A stretch of 11,016 nucleotides of DNA from Aquirufa sp. (GTDB lineage: Bacteria; Bacteroidota; Bacteroidia; Cytophagales; Spirosomataceae). The stretch is taken from assembly GCA_030833145.1 (NCBI GenBank), contig JAURHT010000067.1, positions 1 through 11,016 of the forward strand, read 5' to 3'. Below are positions 6,394-11,016 of this stretch, in pieces; position 1 is the stretch's first letter; each line of letters starts with the position of its first letter. A program made the translations under genes and the position numbers. The notes below the pieces were generated by a model. That model saw only the letters and a list, made by a program, of their open reading frames with translations, did no database searches and had not been told where the DNA came from.

Positions 6394-7128
6394 TTATAAT
6401 ACGTTTGTTTCTGTTCTTAATAAATCGATTAATTGCTCCGCATCTTCTGCATTAATCATCTTGTTTTTGCGAGCTGTTTCTGCGATATCAGCTTTTAGAA
6501 TCTGAATTTGACTTGAAGTATCGAAAGGTAAAACGGCAATTTCTTTGGTTCGAGCAGTCATGATACCTCGCATCGATGGTATTTTCCATTCAGCTATAGG
6601 TTCTTGACATCCTAAAACGGCAGGTAGGGGACACGATACATCCATTTTACCTCCATCCATTTCTACTTCTAATTTCAAGCCATCACCCGCCATATCCAAA
6701 TGCATTACTGGGTTAAAGTGAGTATAACCTAACGCACCGGCCACTAAACCATGTACAATTCCAGAGTTATAATCGATAGACTCTTTTCCCATTAAAATTA
6801 AATCCATTGGATTTTGTTTCACATAGGATACAATGGCACTAGCAATTTGTGCAGAGGTAGTTGGATTACCATCGATACGAACAGCTGAATCTGCCCCTAA
6901 GGCTAAACATTTACGTATAAGCGCTTCTGAATCTGCTCCACCTACGTGTAAAACAATCACTTCGGCACCGTTGCTTTCCTTTAGTTCAATAGCTCGAGAA
7001 AGCGCGTAATCATCATAGGGACCTACGATAAATGTTAATCCCTGGCTACTTATTTGGGAGGTTGATGGATCTATTGTTATTTTTGAGGTAGTGTCTGGGA
7101 CACAGGATATACAGACTAGTATTTTCAT
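6394..7128 (-). CDS. etfB: Electron transfer flavoprotein, beta subunit
   Basis: EtfB pairs with EtfA and, in classical ETFs, binds AMP. The 244-aa protein opens with MKILVCISCVPDT and contains GADSEALIRKCLALGAD (64-80), LMGKESIDYNSG (112-123) and the family signature around VEMDGG (155-160) and LPAVLGCQEP (168-177). The partner-recognition region is KIPSMRGIMTAR (182-193). I do not see the FAGADT/TS-type motif associated with NADH-dependent bifurcating EtfB, which favours an ordinary electron carrier; this is inference from motifs. No dehydrogenase or ETF:quinone oxidoreductase gene is nearby, so the partners lie elsewhere. It heads the eight-gene minus-strand run and has a good promoter in the 51-base divergent gap to the TPR gene. 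Confidence 0.95.
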   Translation of the reverse strand: MKILVCISCVPDTTSKITIDPSTSQISSQGLTFIVGPYDDYALSRAIELKESNGAEVIVLHVGGADSEALIRKCLALGADSAVRIDGNPTTSAQIASAIVSYVKQNPMDLILMGKESIDYNSGIVHGLVAGALGYTHFNPVMHLDMAGDGLKLEVEMDGGKMDVSCPLPAVLGCQEPIAEWKIPSMRGIMTARTKEIAVLPFDTSSQIQILKADIAETARKNKMINAEDAEQLIDLLRTETNVL

Positions 7129-7147
7129 GGCAGATTAAATTGTTATG

Positions 7148-7180
7148 CAAGCATACTAATTTGTTTTTAATTTAGCAAAA
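7148..7180 (-). promoter_or_regulatory. Promoter of etfBA
   Basis: On the minus strand, TTTTG (7180-7176) is followed after exactly 20 bases by TATGCTTG (7155-7148), which matches the Bacteroidetes -7 consensus TAnnTTTG at all but one position. The predicted start of transcription is near 7141, leaving a leader of about 12 bases before the etfB ATG. The -33 end of the promoter reaches the first base of the divergent TPR gene, so the two genes may compete for this site. Confidence 0.6.
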
Positions 7181-7488
7181 TGGATCGCAAAGAATTTATT
7201 AAAAATGAGATTAATCAAGATCCAACGGATCCGTTTAACCATTATTTGTTAGCTATTGAATACCAGAAGGAAGGTGCCCTTGAAGAATCTTTTAAGCAGT
7301 TCGAAATGATCGTTTCAAAATTTCCTGATTATGTAGCCACTTACTACACCTATGCAAATGCTTTATTATCAGCAAATAAAGATGAAAGAGCTGAAGAGAT
7401 TATACAGGCTGGAATAGTGCAGGCAGAAAAAAAAGGAGCTGCTAAAGCCTTAAAAGAACTGAAGCAACTCCTAGAATTGAATTTTTGA
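7180..7488 (+). CDS. Small tetratricopeptide-repeat (TPR) protein
   Basis: The 102-aa protein is all-helical in appearance and contains two TPR units, about 18-51 (with the hallmark positions in LAIEYQKEGALEESFKQFEM, 24-43) and 52-85, plus a C-terminal capping helix. There is no signal peptide or membrane segment, so it is probably a cytoplasmic adaptor that binds another protein; the partner cannot be told from sequence. Similar two-repeat proteins are common in Bacteroidota. The leader is very short: the string TAATTTAG (7168-7175), a one-mismatch match to the -7 consensus, ends only four bases before the ATG. If it is used, the mRNA would be nearly leaderless. Its TGA stop is immediately followed by the end of parE on the other strand, with no gap. 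Confidence 0.85.
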   Translation: MDRKEFIKNEINQDPTDPFNHYLLAIEYQKEGALEESFKQFEMIVSKFPDYVATYYTYANALLSANKDERAEEIIQAGIVQAEKKGAAKALKELKQLLELNF

Positions 7489-9375
7489 TTAGGCCAAAAG
7501 CACCTCTTCTAAATCCTTTTCGATAATCAAGTTATCAATAATGAATTTTTGGCGCTCTGGTGTATTCTTACCCATGTAATACGTTAACAGCTGAGGGATA
7601 GTGAAATCCTTTTCGAGAATCACTGGTTCTAACTTAATATCCTCGCCAATAAAGTTCCCGAATTCCTCAGGAGAAATTTCCCCTAGACCCTTAAAACGCG
7701 TAATCTCAGGTTTAGGACCTAAAGCTTCAATCGCATTTCGACGTTCTTCATCAGAGTAGCAATAACGCGTTTCTTTCTTATTTCGAACCCTAAAAAGGGG
7801 AGTCTCTAAGATATACAGGTGACCATTTCTCACTAAATCTGGAAAGAATTGTAAGAAGAACGTTAAAATAAGCAAGCGAATGTGCATTCCATCCACATCG
7901 GCATCGGTCGCAATGACAATCTTATTGTAACGTAGATTATCTAAGGTATCTTCAATATCTAATGCGTGCTGCAATAGATTAAATTCCTCATTTTCGTATA
8001 CAATCTTTTTCGTTAGGCCAAAACTGTTTAGTGGTTTACCTCGTAAACTAAATACAGCCTGCAATTGCACATCGCGTGATTTAGTGATACTTCCTGATGC
8101 CGAATCACCCTCGGTAATAAACAAAGTAGTGTCGTGACGCGTCTCTGATTTTTCGTCGGATAAGTGCACACGGCAATCTCTTAATTTCTTATTATGTAGG
8201 TTCGCTTTCTTCGCGCGCTCATTCGCTAATTTCTTAATACCTGCAATATCCTTGCGCTCGCGCTCTGATTGCAAAATTCGCTTTAATAAAGCGTCTGCTG
8301 AAGCTGGATTTTGGTGTAAATAATTATCTAACTCAGTCTTTACAAAATCTCCTACAAACGTACGGATCGAAGTAGAGTTTGAATCAGGTGAAATAGTGGT
8401 GCTACCTAATTTTGTCTTTGTTTGGGATTCAAAAACAGGTTCTTGAACACGAATAGCAATGGCACCTACGATACTCGCACGTACATCAGATGGATCAAAA
8501 TCCTTTTTAAAGAACTCGCGCACCGTTCTAACAATTGCTTCTCTAAAGGCCGCTAAATGCGTTCCACCTTGAGTCGTATTTTGACCATTTACAAAGGAAT
8601 AATATTCCTCTCCGTATTGATTATTGTGCGTAATGGCTAACTCTATGTCGTTCCCCTTTAAATGAATTATCGGATAACGATTTTCCTCCGCGTTCGTCTT
8701 TTTAGATAGTAAGTCGAAAAGTCCATTTTGGGAAAAATATTTCTCTCCATTAAAATTTATGGTCAATCCCGCATTCAAGTAGGCATAATTCCAAAATAAG
8801 GAATCCAAATATTGCGGGATGAAATGGTAATTCTTAAAGATGGTATTATCTGGCTCAAACTGAACGTGTGTTCCACTCTTCGCATTCGAAGATTCAATAC
8901 CAGGTGATTCAGCTGTTAGCTCACCCTTGCAAAACTCCGCCCACTTGGTTTGACCATCGCGGTAGGATTGTACTTTAAAGTAATTAGAGAGGGCATTCGT
9001 GGCCTTCGTACCCACACCGTTCAAACCTACGGATTTTTGGAAAGCACCTGAATCGTATTTTCCGCCGGTATTAATTTTAGAAACGCAATCAATCACCTTC
9101 CCTAAAGGAATACCACGACCATAATCACGCACTTCTACCTTATGATCAGAAATTTTTACGTCAATGGACTTCCCATTTCCCATCATATGCTCATCAATCG
9201 AGTTGTCCATGATTTCTTTGACAAGAACATAGATACCATCATCCACCGATGAACCATCGCCTAATTTACCAATATACATACCCGGACGAAGCCGAATATG
9301 TTCTTTCCAATCTAGGGAACGAATACTATCGTCGTTATAAACAGGTGCGTTATTTTGATTTTCTTCCACTGACAT
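7489..9375 (-). CDS. parE: DNA topoisomerase IV subunit B (ParE type; GyrB/ParE family)
   Basis: The 628-aa protein is the ATPase subunit of a type IIA topoisomerase. The GHKL ATPase domain shows [10 protein letters not shown] (54-63, with the catalytic E54 and N58), DYGRGIP (84-90) and GLNGVGTK (117-124). The transducer domain includes QTKTKLG (318-324). The TOPRIM domain has TEGDSASGS (421-429, metal-binding E422) and ATDADVDG (489-496, metal-binding aspartates 491, 493 and 495). LRGKPLN and RFKGLGE motifs are also present, and the end is TPERQKFII (605-613). EGDSASGS rather than the EGDSAGGSAK of GyrB, together with [14 protein letters not shown] (28-41), points to the Bacteroidota ParE group. 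Decatenation with ParC is the expected role. ParC, often next to parE, is absent here: the gene downstream is the convergent TPR gene, which abuts it. Confidence 0.92.
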   Translation of the reverse strand: MSVEENQNNAPVYNDDSIRSLDWKEHIRLRPGMYIGKLGDGSSVDDGIYVLVKEIMDNSIDEHMMGNGKSIDVKISDHKVEVRDYGRGIPLGKVIDCVSKINTGGKYDSGAFQKSVGLNGVGTKATNALSNYFKVQSYRDGQTKWAEFCKGELTAESPGIESSNAKSGTHVQFEPDNTIFKNYHFIPQYLDSLFWNYAYLNAGLTINFNGEKYFSQNGLFDLLSKKTNAEENRYPIIHLKGNDIELAITHNNQYGEEYYSFVNGQNTTQGGTHLAAFREAIVRTVREFFKKDFDPSDVRASIVGAIAIRVQEPVFESQTKTKLGSTTISPDSNSTSIRTFVGDFVKTELDNYLHQNPASADALLKRILQSERERKDIAGIKKLANERAKKANLHNKKLRDCRVHLSDEKSETRHDTTLFITEGDSASGSITKSRDVQLQAVFSLRGKPLNSFGLTKKIVYENEEFNLLQHALDIEDTLDNLRYNKIVIATDADVDGMHIRLLILTFFLQFFPDLVRNGHLYILETPLFRVRNKKETRYCYSDEERRNAIEALGPKPEITRFKGLGEISPEEFGNFIGEDIKLEPVILEKDFTIPQLLTYYMGKNTPERQKFIIDNLIIEKDLEEVLLA

Positions 9376-9457
9376 AATTTTACACTAAATTATCAAATAG
9401 TTCGCGATTAAGAAAGGGGGAGGATTGAATTAATTAGGTCAAAAAAAGGACTAACGG

Positions 9458-9590
9458 ATTAAAAGCCTGTTTCATTGGTTTTTAATGCTGTGAAAAAGGG
9501 GATAACTTGCAATCGCGTTGCGATAGTCGTCACTGCGTGCCTTAGTCGCCTTCGGCATAGTCAATGAGTCGCCGGAATTATCCGGCTTAG
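9458..9590. repeat. Palindromic intergenic element, REP-like candidate, upstream of the permease gene
   Basis: The 227-base gap between parE and the permease gene contains several inverted repeats in a row. They are a 10-bp stem with one G-T pair (9458-9467/9477-9486), ATCGC-GTT-GCGAT (9512-9524), GCC-TTC-GGC (9548-9556) and GCCGGA-ATTA-TCCGGC (9571-9586). The motif AGTC recurs between them at 9525, 9544, 9559 and 9567. Bases 9511-9590 are about 54% G+C (43 of 80), well above the surrounding AT-rich DNA. This resembles a repetitive extragenic palindrome, but copy number in the genome cannot be seen from one window. The last hairpin ends 16 bases before the permease ATG. Confidence 0.45.
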
Positions 9591-9602
9591 TTAAAGAGTT
9601 TT

Positions 9603-10841
9603 ATGAATGTAAAAGAAAATGTTTTAGAGGGTTTGCGCTCCATCAAGGGAAATTTGCTCAGAACGGTACTGACTGCGCTTATTATTTCTTTGGGAATTAC
9701 CTCATTAGTAGGCATATTAACGGCTATTGATGGTATTCAAAGTTCAGTAGATAATTCATTTTCTGGCTTAGGAGCAAACTCATTCGATATACGTAACCGC
9801 CCAACTATGCAAGTGAGACGTGAGGGCCAAAAAGAAAAACGCTTTAAAAACATTGATTACCGTCAGGCAAGTCACTATAAATATTTATTTACTGCCAAAG
9901 GTAAAGTTTCCCTTAAGACGAATGTAAACAACAACGCCATCGCAAAATATGCTTCTAAGAAAACGAATCCCAATACGCGTGTGTTAGGAATCGACGAAAA
10001 TTTTATGGAGCTAAAAGGCTATAAAGTAGGAGCGGGCCGTAATTTTTCTCCTAACGAACAATTGAATGCCATTAACGTGTGTATTCTAGGTGTCGATGTC
10101 ATTGACCAATTGTATGAAAAAGAAAGCCCGATAGGAACAGAAATTATTGTTTCAGGGATCAAATTGAAGGTAATAGGGGTTTTAGATAAGAAGGGAAATA
10201 TGATGGGGGGCGGAGATGATCGCGTTATCATGGTTCCCCTTGAAACAGGTCGAAAAATGGCTGTTGGTCGTAATCTTACGTTTGATATCACTACTTCCTC
10301 CTCCAAGATTACTAATCTGGATGATTTTATGGAAGAGGCACGCGGCGCAATGCGAAAAGTTAGAATGGACCCAATTGGAATGGAAGATTCTTTTAGTATA
10401 GATCGCTCGGATTCCATCGCTAAAAGCTTTGAAAGCATCACTGGTTCCTTGCGAATTGGGGGATTCGTGATTGGCTTTATTACTCTTTTAGGTGCAGCTA
10501 TCGCATTAATGAATATTATGATGGTTTCTGTGAGTGAGCGTACACGTGAAATTGGTATTCGTAAATCATTAGGAGCGACTCCTGGTCGTATTTTACAACA
10601 ATTCTTAATTGAAGCCATTGTCATTTGTTTACTAGGAGGAATAGGAGGGATTATTTTAGCGATTCCAATTGGTAACTTAATTGCTCAGGCCATTAGCTCA
10701 GGAGCAGCCAGCTTTATTATTCCTTGGTTGTGGATGATGACAGGAATTGTTATTTGTATTATAGTGGGCTTATTTTCAGGAATTTATCCAGCTTTCAAAG
10801 CATCGAAAATGGATCCTGTAGAGGCTTTACGCTACGAATAA
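9603..10841 (+). CDS. ABC transporter permease, MacB/FtsX family
   Basis: The 412-aa inner-membrane protein has the MacB layout. TM1 (about 18-40) comes first, followed by a periplasmic MacB_PCD-type domain (about 45-280). The FtsX domain comes next: TM2 (about 284-308), the coupling helix [19 protein letters not shown] (311-329), TM3 (about 332-360) and TM4 (about 372-395). It ends with [26 protein letters not shown] residues (391-412), the usual family ending. It has no ATPase domain, and no ATPase or membrane-fusion gene lies in the window, so its MacB-type ATPase is encoded elsewhere. Such proteins act in mechanotransmission, export of peptides or drugs, or lipoprotein handling; the substrate is unknown. 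The gene ends in tandem TAA TAA stops. No Shine-Dalgarno or consensus promoter is evident; a GC-rich hairpin ends 16 bases upstream of the ATG. Confidence 0.9.
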   Translation: MNVKENVLEGLRSIKGNLLRTVLTALIISLGITSLVGILTAIDGIQSSVDNSFSGLGANSFDIRNRPTMQVRREGQKEKRFKNIDYRQASHYKYLFTAKGKVSLKTNVNNNAIAKYASKKTNPNTRVLGIDENFMELKGYKVGAGRNFSPNEQLNAINVCILGVDVIDQLYEKESPIGTEIIVSGIKLKVIGVLDKKGNMMGGGDDRVIMVPLETGRKMAVGRNLTFDITTSSSKITNLDDFMEEARGAMRKVRMDPIGMEDSFSIDRSDSIAKSFESITGSLRIGGFVIGFITLLGAAIALMNIMMVSVSERTREIGIRKSLGATPGRILQQFLIEAIVICLLGGIGGIILAIPIGNLIAQAISSGAASFIIPWLWMMTGIVICIIVGLFSGIYPAFKASKMDPVEALRYE

Positions 10842-10863
10842 TAAAGAATTTATCAAGAGCATA

Positions 10864-10895
10864 TTTGCGAAAGCAAATGATTTAGCCTAGTTTTG
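10864..10895 (+). promoter_or_regulatory. Promoter of tRNA-Leu
   Basis: TTTG (10864-10867) is followed after 20 bases by TAGTTTTG (10888-10895), a perfect match to the Bacteroidetes -7 consensus TAnnTTTG at normal spacing. Transcription would begin near 10902, about ten bases before the tRNA. The -33 element lies inside a small hairpin (10863-10868/10873-10878, loop GAAA) that follows the permease gene. Confidence 0.65.
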
Positions 10896-10912
10896 CATTG
10901 CAATTTTGAATT

Positions 10913-10996
10913 GCCCAGATGGCGGAATTGGTAGACGCGCTGGTCTCAAACACCCGTGGGTGCAAGCCCGTGCCGGTTCGACTCCGGCTCTGGGTA
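10913..10996 (+). tRNA. tRNA-Leu (anticodon CAA)
   Basis: This 84-base class II tRNA has acceptor stem 10913-10919/10989-10995 (first pair G-T), anticodon CAA at 10947-10949, a long variable arm (GGGT-GCAA-GCCC, 10958-10969) and T arm 10972-10976/10984-10988 around TTCGACT. The discriminator is A10996 and CCA is not encoded. CAA reads the leucine codon UUG. The anticodon stem 10940-10944/10952-10956 contains one T-C mismatch (10941/10955), which is unusual. A probable promoter lies just upstream. Confidence 0.93.
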
Positions 10997-11016
10997 CAAG
11001 CCTCTCAAGCAATTGA

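Noticed and set aside
7478..7551. Direct repeat TGAATTTTTG at 7478-7487 and 7542-7551, plus a 5-bp hairpin at 7522-7536
   Set aside because: Both are short and AT-rich, lie in coding sequence, and do not form a terminator for the TPR or parE transcripts.
10216..10401. 61-codon plus-strand frame inside the permease gene
   Set aside because: It is an alternative frame within the permease coding sequence, without a plausible start context or domain.
10019..10624. 201-codon open frame on the minus strand inside the permease gene
   Set aside because: It lies wholly antisense to a well-supported MacB/FtsX permease, and its translation shows no recognisable domain. It is a shadow of the real codons.
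10900..10914. Hairpin GCAATT-TTG-AATTGC overlapping the first bases of tRNA-Leu
   Set aside because: It would compete with the acceptor stem, is short, and can arise by chance in AT-rich leader sequence. No T tract or conserved context supports it.

Overview
The window looks like a housekeeping stretch of a Bacteroidota chromosome, most likely a Cytophagales-type bacterium; placement below phylum is a guess. The evidence is the gene order ftsX-DUF3098-uppP-truB-ribF, a fused chorismate mutase/prephenate dehydratase, a bifunctional-nuclease (BFN) protein with a UVR tail, a Bacteroidetes-style ParE, tRNA genes without an encoded CCA, and several good matches to the Bacteroidetes promoter (TTG about 20 bases before TAnnTTTG). 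The DNA is AT-rich and has no visible insertion sequence, CRISPR array, prophage or other sign of an island.

Layout, left to right. Bases 1-260 hold tRNA-Pro(UGG), which lacks its first base at the window edge, then tRNA-Arg(UCU); each is followed by a strong stem-loop. pheA (321-1397, +) follows and meets ribF tail to tail with a 9-base overlap. From 7128 leftwards to 1389, eight minus-strand genes run with almost no gaps: etfB, etfA, BFN-UVR, ftsX, DUF3098, uppP, truB, ribF. The only real gap (43 bases, between etfA and the BFN gene) contains a perfect -7 promoter element. A small TPR gene (7180-7488, +) diverges from etfB and abuts the convergent parE (9375-7489, -). A 227-base intergenic region with several palindromes separates parE from a MacB/FtsX-type ABC permease gene (9603-10841, +). 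tRNA-Leu(CAA) closes the window.

How the genes fit together. EtfB and EtfA form an FAD-containing electron carrier, and ribF at the far end of the same gene run makes FMN and FAD. In the middle, ftsX, DUF3098 and uppP serve the cell envelope (division-linked peptidoglycan remodelling and undecaprenyl-phosphate recycling), while truB modifies tRNA. PheA makes phenylpyruvate for phenylalanine. ParE is the ATPase subunit of topoisomerase IV; its ParC partner is not in the window.

I found no clear undescribed system. The items most worth a second look are the palindromic element upstream of the permease gene, the cluster of stem-loops inside the pheA/ribF 3' overlap, the uncharacterised DUF3098 membrane protein between ftsX and uppP, and the TTG-initiated BFN gene with its own probable promoter.
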